Shown in pieces: positions 53,601-60,789 of a DNA stretch of 64,000 bases. The notes under the pieces were generated by a model. That model had not been told where the DNA came from. It saw only the letters and a program-made list of their open reading frames with translations, and made no database searches. This DNA comes from Desulfatibacillum aliphaticivorans DSM 15576 (lineage in GTDB: Bacteria > Desulfobacterota > Desulfobacteria > Desulfobacterales > Desulfatibacillaceae): NCBI RefSeq assembly GCF_000429905.1, contig NZ_AUCT01000022.1, forward strand, positions 67,153-131,152, read 5' to 3'. The position numbers and the translations under genes were made by a program. Numbering within the stretch: the stretch's first letter is position 1; each line of letters starts with the position of its first letter.

Positions 53601-56600
53601 GGGATAGTTGAATCCCGTAATTCGTTGAATTTCATAACGACCGTCCGCACTTAGCAAAACCAACGCGTCGTTATAGGAGTCAGCGACCCACACCCGTCCG
53701 GTATTGGAATCAACCGCCACAGAGTATGGATAGTAAAAGCCGTCCACTCTCGCCAACTCTTTTGAACTGCTTGAAGAAAGGCGTACGACCTCATGGGCGT
53801 AATAGTCTGCAACCCAAACGTATTCCTCGCCAAAATTCCACTGGTAGCTCGTTATGGTTCCGCTTATAACCTGCCCGGAGCCGGTAAAATTAACCGTCAA
53901 CCCAGGAGCACCGCTCGTCACGTCCGCGCTCAGGTTCGCTATGGGCCGGTTGTCCGGTTCTATGGTCACATCGTATTGGGCATAGTCCTGATAGCCATCA
54001 TTATCCGTCACCCGAAGCCTGACCGTGTAATCTCCGGTTTCCGTAAACTGATGGTCTATGGTGGGATTGGTGGTGGAGGTCCAGGCATATCCCCGGGTTT
54101 TCACAGTGACGTCGTCAATCCACCAACCGGTCGCCTCCGTGGTGGTGCTGTTGGAGTAGAACCGGAATTTAAACAGCACGTTATCCTTGCCGCAGTAATT
54201 GTCCAGACTGAGAATTTTCTGTTGCCAGCCGGAGGAGACCTCCCAGTAATCGTACCAAATATAGGACCAGCTGGCGCCGTCATCCAACGAATAGGAAACG
54301 TAAACGTAATCGTAGTCCGGCATGTCCATACGATGCATAAAGCTGAGAGTCGCCGTGACAGCCTGAGTGAAATCAAAGGGGCCGAATACCAAATCAGCGT
54401 CTAAGTTATTTGCATAGTTGCCGTAATGGCCCGTGCTCCAGCACCTGGAGCCGCTGTAGGCATCCGTGGAGCCGATCGCCCAGGGGGATTCAGCTTCCCA
54501 ATTATTGTTGTCCGTCTCCATATCGTCGAAGAAAGCAGTCTCGACGTCTCCCAAGGACCCGTCAAAATTCCACTCGTAGGTTGCTATGCTTCCGTCCGCA
54601 TCCGTGCTGGAGTTTCCGCCGAAAGTAATGGTCCCGGGAGCGTAAGCGGTTGTCGTCGTGGAAGTTATAACAGCGACCGGCGGGGTCAGGGTAACATCGA
54701 TGGACACAGAGTCAGTGTCCGAGAGTCCGTCGTTATCCGTGGCGCGGAAAACAGGGGAGAACGTTCCCGCATTGGAATAGGTAACGGAAGTCTGGCCATT
54801 AACAGTGGATTGCCAATCGTAAGTCCCGTCCCCGTCAAAATCCCATTCGTAATAGACGACGCTTCCGTCTGCGTCCGTGGCCGTTCCGGTCAAGTTCACC
54901 AGCAAGGGGCGCTCTCCGGATTTAGGCGTGGCTGAAGCCGTGGCTTTGGGGGGCGATTGGGAAACCATAATCTGGATGGATTCCGTGTCGTTGGCTGCTC
55001 CGTCGGTAACTTTAAAAACAGCGTTGTATACGCCAGCTTCACTATACACATGCTGCACGTTGCCGGTGGTCTCGCTGTAGTATTCAAAACCGGCGTCCCC
55101 GTCAAAATCCCACTGGTAGGTATCCACCTTTCCATCCACAGGATCAATGAACGTCCCGGTGAAATTCACCGTCAACGGAGCAGTTCCCGTCACAACGTCC
55201 GCCACGGCAATCGCAGTCAGACTTCCCGCCCGAATCACCAGAGAGCAGTCCGTGGCTGTCAGGTATTCGTTATCCGTCACTCGAAAAATCGGCGTGTAAA
55301 TGCCCGGAGTGTCGTAGGAGTGGTCCGTGGTTCCGGTGTCGGCCGAGGTGTAATCAAATACGCCGTCCCCTTCAAAGTCCCACTCATACTTGACAATCTG
55401 TCCATCCGAATCCGAGCCGACGCCGGTAAAGGTCACATTCTCGTCCAAATCGGGAGCATTTTTGCTGGCCGAAGCTTCGGCCGTGGGGTACCGCGACATG
55501 GTTTCATCAGGAACAATTGCCAGAGAGGTAATGCTGTAGATGCCAGACATGGTTTCCAACAGCGCGCCATTGGGGGAAAGGCGTCTTATGGTAGGGTCTG
55601 AGTTGGCCATCACCCAGCAACTTCCATCCAAAGGATTGACCGCCAGGCTTTTTGCGCTGCCTACTCCTGAATATTCACAGATTAGCGAGCCATCCTTTGT
55701 GTAGCGAAACACCTTGCCCAGCGAGTCGTCTATAACCCAGGCACTGCCGTCCGTGGGATTGATCTGGACGAAAGTGGGATTGCTGTATCCCGAAATTTCC
55801 ACCAGCTTGACATCGCCCGTGGAATTGAATTTCATCACTTTGTCGTTATACGTGCTGGCCACCCAAACCGTTCCATCCGAATAATTCGCTGAAACGCAGG
55901 TGGGCCAGTTCATATCCGCAGAGGCGCCGGAATTCGTAACCACGAAATGACTGCCAGAGTCGGAGCCGACGTTGTACCCGTCCGGTACATTCTCATTCAA
56001 ACGGACGACGCGGCTGGCGCCCGTGTCGGCCACCCATACTATGCCGTTCTCCGGGTCTACCGAAATGCCGTAAGGCGTGGTAAAACCGGTTATGACTTTA
56101 TGAAACCCAGTGTCGGTGGAAATATTGTACCCGTCCGGGATGCCGGGGGCTAATCTCACTACTGCGCTCAAAGAGGAGTCCGCAATCCACACGGACCCGT
56201 CCTTGTAGTTAACGCTGGCTTTTTGGCAGTAGACTCCATTAACGGTGACAAGCCTGGACCCGTCAAAGCCGTCTACCTTGCATATCCGGCTGTTGTTGGA
56301 TTCCGATACCCAGGCTGAGCCGTCCGCAATATCCGGGGCGACAAAATTAGGATAGTTAAACCCGGTCTTCTCCCACAATATGTTGTTCTTGTCGGAAATT
56401 TTGCGGAGGGTGGTATAGTAATCAGAATAGTTATTGGCAGCCCACAGGCCGTAAGACACGCCTACTCGCCCAAAGTGCGTGGAAAGCATGTTTAGATCAG
56501 CAGCATCAATGATGCCGTTCCCATCCATGTCCGCTTGCGGATTCCAGTTGGCGTCCCCGGAGGAAGAACCATTGGCCAGACCAAAACTGATAAGATCATA

Positions 56601-56717
56601 CCCATCCACTCGGCCAGACCCGTTTATATCTCCAGGCAGGGCTTGGGCTAGTTGGGGGCTCAGAAGCATAGCCGCCGCAACACCTATCAGAATTAATATC
56701 GATATTTTCCGAGGCAT
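44673..56717 (-). CDS. Giant exported PKD / NHL-propeller / LamG protein with dockerin
   Basis: 4014 residues from the ATG at 56717 (GGAGGAAAG). Signal peptide (1-27), dockerin (GDINGSGRVDGYDLISFG and QADMDGNGIIDAADLNML, about 29-80), then NHL-type propeller blades, about 16 PKD domains (YEWDFDGDG type), two jelly-roll inserts (about 720-875 and 1535-1690), three LamG-like domains (about 1830-2000, 2130-2310, 3080-3275) and a C-terminal FlgD-like region (WDGKDDSGDLVRSG). Propellers are inserted inside PKD domains, and LamG domains inside propellers. It should be a long cell-surface or matrix protein binding calcium, glycans or partners; the dockerin may fix it to a cohesin. RHS starts 15 bp downstream. 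Confidence 0.9.
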   Translation of the reverse strand: MPRKISILILIGVAAAMLLSPQLAQALPGDINGSGRVDGYDLISFGLANGSSSGDANWNPQADMDGNGIIDAADLNMLSTHFGRVGVSYGLWAANNYSDYYTTLRKISDKNNILWEKTGFNYPNFVAPDIADGSAWVSESNNSRICKVDGFDGSRLVTVNGVYCQKASVNYKDGSVWIADSSLSAVVRLAPGIPDGYNISTDTGFHKVITGFTTPYGISVDPENGIVWVADTGASRVVRLNENVPDGYNVGSDSGSHFVVTNSGASADMNWPTCVSANYSDGTVWVASTYNDKVMKFNSTGDVKLVEISGYSNPTFVQINPTDGSAWVIDDSLGKVFRYTKDGSLICEYSGVGSAKSLAVNPLDGSCWVMANSDPTIRRLSPNGALLETMSGIYSITSLAIVPDETMSRYPTAEASASKNAPDLDENVTFTGVGSDSDGQIVKYEWDFEGDGVFDYTSADTGTTDHSYDTPGIYTPIFRVTDNEYLTATDCSLVIRAGSLTAIAVADVVTGTAPLTVNFTGTFIDPVDGKVDTYQWDFDGDAGFEYYSETTGNVQHVYSEAGVYNAVFKVTDGAANDTESIQIMVSQSPPKATASATPKSGERPLLVNLTGTATDADGSVVYYEWDFDGDGTYDWQSTVNGQTSVTYSNAGTFSPVFRATDNDGLSDTDSVSIDVTLTPPVAVITSTTTTAYAPGTITFGGNSSTDADGSIATYEWNFDGSLGDVETAFFDDMETDNNNWEAESPWAIGSTDAYSGSRCWSTGHYGNYANNLDADLVFGPFDFTQAVTATLSFMHRMDMPDYDYVYVSYSLDDGASWSYIWYDYWEVSSGWQQKILSLDNYCGKDNVLFKFRFYSNSTTTEATGWWIDDVTVKTRGYAWTSTTNPTIDHQFTETGDYTVRLRVTDNDGYQDYAQYDVTIEPDNRPIANLSADVTSGAPGLTVNFTGSGQVISGTITSYQWNFGEEYVWVADYYAHEVVRLSSSSSKELARVDGFYYPYSVAVDSNTGRVWVADSYNDALVLLSADGRYEIQRITGFNYPSYVSVDESDGSVWLIDSNANKVFKYSIKGEKLAEYGGFSSPKMASINSSDGSVWIADGSKHRIVHLDSTGAFLKSVKGFSYPEGVAVNPNDGTIWVSNTSAGNVIRLDASVPDGYDISLDTGSHTVVGGISGPEEIVVDPTDNTVWVITPNSDKLIHISADGTTELSRSGSFYDPYYLALNWRAGQVWVSSYYGNYVTLLDEDGQEIRKYTGFNYPRDVDAAQKAGATQTTANGGSLSHTYDSPGVYLAALTVTTAEGLSSTDTVQITVRALPTVTAASSVAAGTAPLEVFLSADAQDLDGPIVLYEWDFDGDGSFDYSSPSVGPVRHVYSSGGVYNATVKVTDADGNTATDSLTITVSDANPVAYAQAAPKDGSAPLTVAFSGSGSDADGQIVKYEWDFTSDGSYEYSSTSTASANHVYNSDGTYTATLRVTDDDGLTGTDTVSITVSESGSPKAMLDGDPTRGQASLDVCVFIHGQDPDGSISSYSMDYDGDGLSDADFATPPTAFGDDAELDYNNGTATGTWSRTTEEAHSGSYSWTDSPNGDFDPSTDYELQSNTIDLSAATAPKLVYWEKYALADSDYIYTYVSGNDGGSWTQLYYTGHNVLQNSWTRREFDLSSYAGNSTVKIKFRILANSGTTADGWYLDDVFVGDCVSHTYSAPGAYQAILTVTDNEGKTATAKEAIAVLSSSDDTFIWVADTSHDQVKKYNREGDLLATITGFDDPFDVEVDPATSNVWVSDRYKDRLVLLDAGVFDAYDVNVEYTIDDVDASRYGGIFGSTSVITATGRFNNGLDTGDGGYILAPYDPSFDVQSFTYEAWIKPISTGRALFMRTNAQGGNELLVWLYDADTIQVTLDDSNYYFDGSGSFLDGSYHHVAVVHDADADTVTCYVDGTQFGIQKSVSKTLNFSRSHLLIGADFDGYNSSIGDFYKGLMDDVRFWNVARSSGSISTYMNSELNGTEAGLVSYWKMENSSVPFHKIATGVDECLRISVDPADGSVWAADHNHGRVVKYDVNGVQQAEVIGLGGPEGVDVDPVNRTLWITDTDNDRVISMTADFTGTVIGGMMGSIEDSTSNGNDAVILGDVSIKSGQFSNSVYLDGSGDCLMAPSDASLDVQNFTVEAWFSSKDVAYRSILMRGNSSSGDEMYVQFTGSSSVRVYVNDTYKNFTGGFSIQDGLFHHIAVVYDSSAGTIDCYMDGEEYGSTATGVSGPLDFAESNLLIGAFYSYYNSNIGNYWNGKLDDVRLWNKTRTKAEIQSTKDSALTGSEDGLVGYWKMDVEDSSLRSTVYTGMDGPVDVCAYHADGGAWAAVWNGDQLVKCQPGSSSTRAMNGFDSVASVSVNQNNGQAWAADYYQQHAVKVSPTYSELVRKTGIVNPYDMEVDQQTGNVWVVEYNGHVVVELAPDGTELKRLTGLYYPRAVSIDNGSKDAGNPPQATASASPLSGDAPLDVSFTGTGTDDGSITLYEWDFDNDGVYDYSSASTGSTSYTFSSPGYYNPVLRVTDDDGMTGYNSSVNIVVGPPRVECSAIPASGTAPLTTRLNAFVVGLGLDVYPETYEWDVDSDGVYETAPSVNPYYSYKYQTGADWVATCRVTDSNGDQHFGSVTVPVAKTPPIAYNYATPTSGNAPLTVTLDGGGSDSDGSLVRFEWDYDGDGVYDWISETSMDASFTYTTAGTYNTVFRVTDNEGLTATATKTVTVGDSQVKPIVTAEANPVEGNVSLTVNFSGSAVDPDEGVISLYEWDFDGDGNYDYSSPTDIETSHIYSVPGSYNARLRATDQDGLQSTDDVFITVKAAGVPNAVANAAPTSGDIPLSVSFDAEGSSDPDGSIAKYEWSFGAPGVWIASFSNDLVKQLKGYSVENEIGGYDGPWDVAVDPNDGSAWVSMRYSDKVVKYDSGGSGVLMEVTGFDDPRGVDVTPSDSSVWIADCYHDQVVKLSSNGSELLRIGGFNDPQYVMVDPWDDSVWVTDWHNSKVVNLDSGGVVSKTYYGFNHPLDVVLDEQDRSVWVSDHDGDRVVKFPADTPATYDSYRPYRADSGPNNLFANNAGDVSSMAGKLSEGLYVDGSYDYLRIPSNSALDLYDFTVEAWVVADSANARCLYMRGDNTGGNELYFGVQDSDSLTAVLDNGNNVFFDGAANFTDGQFHHVALTFDADAHELKAYVDGAQYGDAHPITATLDFGNSDALIGADFDTFNGSVGNFWDGVIDEVRIWNIVRTQEEINGAKDAEIDRNEAGLVAYYTMNIYHAAVGGVNGPHNMAINPADQSIWIPDYYNNQMVRVNKDCTQELLRVSGFSNPAYCYLAPGSQNVWVSDYGSEKVYVIDGEGNFLKTFTGFYDPFGIDGYVAQTDYFSSQDSGNTTHSYPDLGEYVATLTVTDNDGNTDTDSVVIRAGVFPESLPGAYPTTGTAPMTVTFISNAYSPTGTIEYFMWDFNGDGVLDTSTGDWDSRRTSTRTYTYSLPGTYTASLTVTDNRGYSDTATVTINVLPPNEDGAPQAFASASPQEGNSPLEVEFNGFGKDLDGFIRKFEWDFTTDGTYDFTSTSTGATTNTYNAVGEYTATLRVTDDSGKTDTDSVKVWVKEIGAPTAHADATPTSGETALAVTFSGSADDAGTIVLYEWDFEGDGTYDYSSAASPNTTHTYNAPGSYDAVLRVTDNDGLQDTDTVNINASAGITASLSRDQFDPALGTVSINSVLTAQCKVTIYIKDRVGAVVRKLVDQAVRNPGYYSDAWDGKDDSGDLVRSGVYLFTIDYEAGGLSYTYDVTGNVNTALYYPSVVYPATFNPFSADTNFFRYTLDGKSEVTVYIAPFSSGAGTRVKTLVMRKPQKGGSYVLVWDGTNDIGNLVDPGNYVIAVFGWHLPPNAIIVNNLPVVADLTVTPTYLNPDVYPYDDQYQATFGFNLSKVSDITVNIFDEDNYIVRTVTASDVPAGAVSSMKWDGKNDAGNFVPPGVYRIKVIATDSEGNKSEDANALLIVFY

Positions 56718-56880
56718 ATCTTTCCTCCAAGGCGTGAACTGACAAATCAGGAGAACCGCCGGCCCCAATACGTAAAGGGGCTGCCAAAACAGCTCTCCTG
56801 TTGCATCCCGCAAAAAGGCGCGCTCCTTAAGAGCATGCTATTTTTTTAAAACTTTAAAGGTCGTGGTCAAAAGTTAAAAC

Positions 56881-56929
56881 AAAAAAAACCAGTATCCCCC
56901 TCACGGAGCATTTTCCTCCAGGATACCGG
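56881..56929 (-). terminator. Intrinsic terminator overlapping the end of the ChrB-like gene
   Basis: On the minus strand a 9-bp stem CCGGTATCC / GGATACTGG (one wobble) is followed by TTTTTTTTG. The left arm lies within the last codons of the gene at 56901-57416, so coding sequence doubles as terminator for the ABC operon. The loop is long (23 bases). Confidence 0.65.
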
Positions 56930-57416
56930 CGTCAGTCATGTATAAAGCGTCAAAATAACGATCCGCTTTTTCAAATATCACTCCTCGATCCGATTCCGAC
57001 TTAACCAGATCGAAAAAATAAAGCTCAATTTCAGAACTCTTTTTATACCGCTTTGCTTCCCACGTGTTTAATTCGATATCCCGCACCAGCAAGGCGATTT
57101 GTTTCAACTTGGGGTCTTCCAGATGATGCGCGGCCATTAGGTTGTCAAAGGAGGATTGATTGAACTTGCGCCCCATGCCTGCGTCGGGCGCGTCAAAAGG
57201 CGCCCCCTCTTCAATGGGCGTGCCTTTTGGCAACACTTTAATCGCGGCTCCAGGCGAAATATGCCTTTTAATCAGCCACATAGAAGCCAACTTATCCACT
57301 TCAAATCCGTCCCACGTCACATATACAGCCGCCTCCATTCCAAACGAAGGCGGACATAAAAATCCGATGGAATGCATTATTGCAATCAATATTAGGCAGG
57401 TCAATTTATTTCCCAT
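56901..57416 (-). CDS. Exported ChrB-like (chromate-resistance domain) protein
   Basis: 171 residues with a signal peptide (about 1-26). The rest resembles the C-terminal domain of ChrB: VTWDGFEVDKLASMWLIKRHISPGA, PFDAPDAGMGRKFNQSSFDNLMAAHHLEDPKLKQIALLVRDIEL. ChrB relatives are normally cytoplasmic regulators or enzymes of chromate resistance. An exported single-domain version at the end of an ABC import operon (11 bp overlap with the ATPase gene) is unusual. It may bind or reduce the metal or oxyanion being imported. Confidence 0.72.
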   Translation of the reverse strand: MGNKLTCLILIAIMHSIGFLCPPSFGMEAAVYVTWDGFEVDKLASMWLIKRHISPGAAIKVLPKGTPIEEGAPFDAPDAGMGRKFNQSSFDNLMAAHHLEDPKLKQIALLVRDIELNTWEAKRYKKSSEIELYFFDLVKSESDRGVIFEKADRYFDALYMTDAGILEENAP

Positions 57417-58113
57417 ATCTATCCTCCTCGAAACATTCCAAAACCTCTTTTCGAGTGATTACCCTGTCTTTTTTATTGATCCAAAACCTTTTTGTCCGGC
57501 CTGAAACCATAATCGCCATGGCGTCGGCCCTTTCTATGGCTTCATTGACATTATGAGTCACCATAATACTGGCAATATTTAGAGTGCGCACATGCTCTAA
57601 AAACAAAGAAAGCAGATCTTCTTTGATAATTTCATCCAAATTGCTGAAAGGCTCATCCAACAGAAGCCGACTAGGCTTGGACGCCAGAGCTCTTGCAATG
57701 GCCAGACGCTGTTTCTCCCCTCCCGATAACTGGTCCGGATAATGCTTCTCCTTGCCGTCTAACTTCATCTTGGTCAGCAGGTCCTTTCCGGTTTCGCCGT
57801 CTCCCCTTTCAACAAAAGCAATGTGCTGCGCCACAGTCATGTGCGGCCACAAGGCCAAAGACTGAAAGATCATTGATGTTTTTCGCTCTTCAGGCGGCGC
57901 AACAAAGGCGTTCTTCGTCGCAACCTGGCCGGATAAAATGACTTCCCCTGAGTCCGGTCTTTCCAGGCCTGCAATTATCCTGAGCAAGGAGGTTTTTCCG
58001 GCGCCTGAAGGGCCCAGTAAAGCAAGGCATTGTCCGGGCTCAGCCTGCAAACTCACATCTCTAAGAATAGGCTTCTTATTCCTGCTGAATGAAACCTGGT
58101 TCACTTGGATCAT
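57406..58113 (-). CDS. ABC transporter ATPase (FbpC/PotA-like)
   Basis: 235 residues. Walker A GPSGAGKTSL (about 35-44), Q-loop around MIFQSLALWPHM, signature LSGGEKQRLAIARAL, Walker B LLLDEPFSN, H-loop MVTHNVNEA. It powers the double permease whose gene overlaps it by 4 bp. It is short: the C-terminal regulatory TOBE domain of FbpC/PotA is absent. Confidence 0.92.
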   Translation of the reverse strand: MIQVNQVSFSRNKKPILRDVSLQAEPGQCLALLGPSGAGKTSLLRIIAGLERPDSGEVILSGQVATKNAFVAPPEERKTSMIFQSLALWPHMTVAQHIAFVERGDGETGKDLLTKMKLDGKEKHYPDQLSGGEKQRLAIARALASKPSRLLLDEPFSNLDEIIKEDLLSLFLEHVRTLNIASIMVTHNVNEAIERADAMAIMVSGRTKRFWINKKDRVITRKEVLECFEEDRYGK

Positions 58114-59681
58114 CTCCAGGCTCTCCTCGATAGGAATTTATAGATGAGAAGGAGCAGCGCCAGGGACGCGGCCGTTAACGCCAGTAAAAACAAACTGAGG
58201 GCGCAAACCGTCTCATCCGCTCCATAGTGAAGATAGTTGTAAATCGTAATAGGCAAGGTGGATCGACCCGGAGCGACAACCAGCAGGCTCGTGCCAAGGT
58301 TGGATAATGATAATACGAACCCGACAGCAAAGCCCGCAATCAGCGGGGGCGCCGTTAACGGCAGAAGTATCCTTGTTGCAACCTTCAGGGGACCGGCGCC
58401 CATTCTGCCAACGCTTTCCAGGTCTTCATCCACCCTCTTTATCCCAGCTGAAATCACCTTGATCACAAAGGGGCTGTACGCCGCTATCATGGCTAATATC
58501 AACAACAGCGAGGTTCCGTATACGGCGTCAAAAATAGGTTGGTTCCACAAAGTGATAAACCCTATGCCCAACACGATGGAAGGTGCGCCAAAGGGCGTCT
58601 GGATTAAAAAATCCAACAAGCCCCTCAGTCCGCCCCTCATTCGAACCAGACAGTACGCCACAGGAAAGGAAAAAAGCGCCATGCCGCCTGCGCTTGCGGC
58701 GGAGGTCCACAAGCTGTACCAAACCGCCCCGGCGCCCCCCTTCCATGCATTCTCATAGTTGACCAAATTCCCGGCGCCCTTCAATAATGCCAGAATGGGG
58801 GCCGCCAGGGCAAGAAATGTTATAACCGCTGGAAAAAGGGCCGAGATATAACGGCGCCTTCCAAGGGAGTATACCATGTCTCCGCCTTGGCTTCTCCCTA
58901 GATTGACATAGGATTTTTCGCCCATATACCGCATTTGGGCCCAAACAAATATCAACGTCGTAAAAATCAGCGGCAAGGATAATATTGTAGCGGATTTCTC
59001 ATCATAGTAGGCGCTAAAAAAAATAAATATTTCAAGTGGATATACCTTTAAACGCAAAATATCCGCCACTTCAAAATTGATGATTGTAAAAACAAAAACC
59101 AAAATAGCCCCGCAAGCTATATGCGGAAAAAGCAAAGGCAAGGTTACTTTGCGAATCGCCGCCCACGGACCGCGGTGAAGCCTGGCAGTTTCCTCCAGAC
59201 TCTGATCCATGGCCTCCAGCCCTGACGAAACCAGCAATGTAACAATCGGGTAAAAGGAAAGAATGAAAATAAATAATGCAGCGGGCAAGCCGGTCATTCC
59301 GGTCCATCCTGAATCCATGCCGCCCTGTATGTATTTGGACCAGACAATTGCCTGAATATATGGAGGGAGAATAAGGGAAAGCCAGTAAACTTTTTTAAAA
59401 AAAGAGCGGCCCCAGACATCAGTGCGATGCAACAAAAAAGACATGGGCGCCCCAAGGATTATGCATCCCAAAGAGGCGCCCACGCCAAGTAACACGCTTC
59501 GGCCTAAAAGAACCCATTGCCTGGAGGTCAGCTTCAACAAATGCAGGTTCTCAAATGATAGGCTTCCTTCCCCGTTCGTTAATGCGCTGAAAAGCAGCAT
59601 CAAAAAGGGAGCAAGCACAAATCCTGAAAAAAGCAAGGAAAAGGCCAACAGTTTCTTCCGGCCCATGAGGTTCTCCGCCAT
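58110..59681 (-). CDS. ABC permease with two fused membrane halves (FbpB/ThiP-like)
   Basis: 523 residues, about 12 helices in two similar halves. The coupling loops that touch the ATPase are seen as EETARLHRGPWAAIRKVTLPLLFP (near 180) and EDLESVGRMGAGPLKVATRILLPL (near 430). One polypeptide therefore forms the whole channel, as in iron(III) and thiamine importers. It lies 3 bp after the binding-protein gene. Confidence 0.92.
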   Translation of the reverse strand: MAENLMGRKKLLAFSLLFSGFVLAPFLMLLFSALTNGEGSLSFENLHLLKLTSRQWVLLGRSVLLGVGASLGCIILGAPMSFLLHRTDVWGRSFFKKVYWLSLILPPYIQAIVWSKYIQGGMDSGWTGMTGLPAALFIFILSFYPIVTLLVSSGLEAMDQSLEETARLHRGPWAAIRKVTLPLLFPHIACGAILVFVFTIINFEVADILRLKVYPLEIFIFFSAYYDEKSATILSLPLIFTTLIFVWAQMRYMGEKSYVNLGRSQGGDMVYSLGRRRYISALFPAVITFLALAAPILALLKGAGNLVNYENAWKGGAGAVWYSLWTSAASAGGMALFSFPVAYCLVRMRGGLRGLLDFLIQTPFGAPSIVLGIGFITLWNQPIFDAVYGTSLLLILAMIAAYSPFVIKVISAGIKRVDEDLESVGRMGAGPLKVATRILLPLTAPPLIAGFAVGFVLSLSNLGTSLLVVAPGRSTLPITIYNYLHYGADETVCALSLFLLALTAASLALLLLIYKFLSRRAWR

Positions 59682-59684
59682 GAA

Positions 59685-60668
59685 TTACCGCATAAATATT
59701 TCCTGGCAAAACTTCGCGGAAGGCTCCAGATACCCTGCCACCTTGGCATAATCAACCTCCATGGCCTTGAACCCTGGAGGCGAAGATCCCTTGCGAAGTG
59801 GAATTTGTGCAGACTCCCCTTCCTGCAGAGCCTTTTCCGTTTCAGGCGATAACAGATAATCGATCAGCTTTTTTCCGGTCTCAGGATGAGGGGCGCCCTT
59901 GATCATCATTACCGTGTTTGGTATCAATAAGGTTCCCATTCCGGTCGAGTCAGGAAAAATCATTTGAACCGGGTCGCCCTTATCTATGGCCACCTGGGCG
60001 TCGTCAGTGTCCGTAAATCCAACGGGAACCTTTCCCTGAACCACCAGATCCCTGGTAACCGAATTGCCGTCAACCACCAGCACATCATTGGCTGCAAGCC
60101 CTTTCAGGTAAGCCTCCGTCTTTTCGGTCCCTATATAGTCATAAAGCGCAGCCACATGCATAGCCGTGGTGCCGAATAACGGATAGGCTATGGTTACCTT
60201 TCCTTTCCATTCCGGCTTGGTAAAATCCAAAATGGAAGGCGGCAAATCCCTTTCCTGGATCATGGTGGCGTTAATCAAAAGAACTCTCGCCCTGCCTGCA
60301 AATCCCGTCCAGTAGCCGTCCTTATCCTTAAAGGTAGCAGGAAAATCATCATAGTACACGGACTTGTAAGGAGTAAGCACGTCCTCCTTCAAAAGTTGAA
60401 TAGTCCGGATGACCTCGGAATTCCAGAATACATCGGCTCTGGGCCTCCTTTTTTCAGCAATCAAACGGTTAACCAATCCAACTGTTTTGCTTGCCTCCAC
60501 ATCATACATAGCAAGAACTTTGATCCCCGTGTCCTTTTCAAACTTCTGCAAAATAGGTTCGCTGAACATTCGGTCCACTGAAGTGTATACAACCACTTCC
60601 TCCGCCGACGCGCTCGTCGCCAGCCCCCCTGCCAGCAATACTAACAATAATATGCGCCAGTACTTCAT
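59685..60668 (-). CDS. Periplasmic substrate-binding protein, iron(III)-type
   Basis: 327 residues behind AGGGGA. Signal peptide (about 1-22, SASA-EE), then a type II binding-protein fold of the FbpA/AfuA group: VVVYTSVDRMFSEPILQKFEKDTGIKV, RPRADVFWNSE, NSVTRDLVVQGKVPVGFTDTDDA. Paired Tyr in SVYYDDFP could be ligands. Ferric iron is the best guess; phosphonate or another metal is possible. First gene of the four-gene operon. Confidence 0.87.
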   Translation of the reverse strand: MKYWRILLLVLLAGGLATSASAEEVVVYTSVDRMFSEPILQKFEKDTGIKVLAMYDVEASKTVGLVNRLIAEKRRPRADVFWNSEVIRTIQLLKEDVLTPYKSVYYDDFPATFKDKDGYWTGFAGRARVLLINATMIQERDLPPSILDFTKPEWKGKVTIAYPLFGTTAMHVAALYDYIGTEKTEAYLKGLAANDVLVVDGNSVTRDLVVQGKVPVGFTDTDDAQVAIDKGDPVQMIFPDSTGMGTLLIPNTVMMIKGAPHPETGKKLIDYLLSPETEKALQEGESAQIPLRKGSSPPGFKAMEVDYAKVAGYLEPSAKFCQEIFMR

Positions 60669-60740
60669 TTTCCCCTCATACTCTTGATTTGGGTGGATTA
60701 AATGGGTTTCTTCCTAAATCCCTTAAAAGATCTTCATAGT

Positions 60741-60761
60741 AAATACCACAATGTAGTATTT
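60741..60761. promoter_or_regulatory. Short inverted repeat upstream of the ABC operon
   Basis: AAATAC-N9-GTATTT, about 75 bp upstream of the binding-protein start on the minus strand, in an AT-rich gap. It could be an operator; it does not match a Fur box that I recognise. Confidence 0.35.
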
Positions 60762-60789
60762 TCTTTCAACTTATTGTAGCAAGATAACA

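Noticed and set aside
45600..55500. Regularly spaced similar DNA segments that could suggest a repeat array
   Set aside because: Explained by about 16 PKD domains and propeller blades in one protein.
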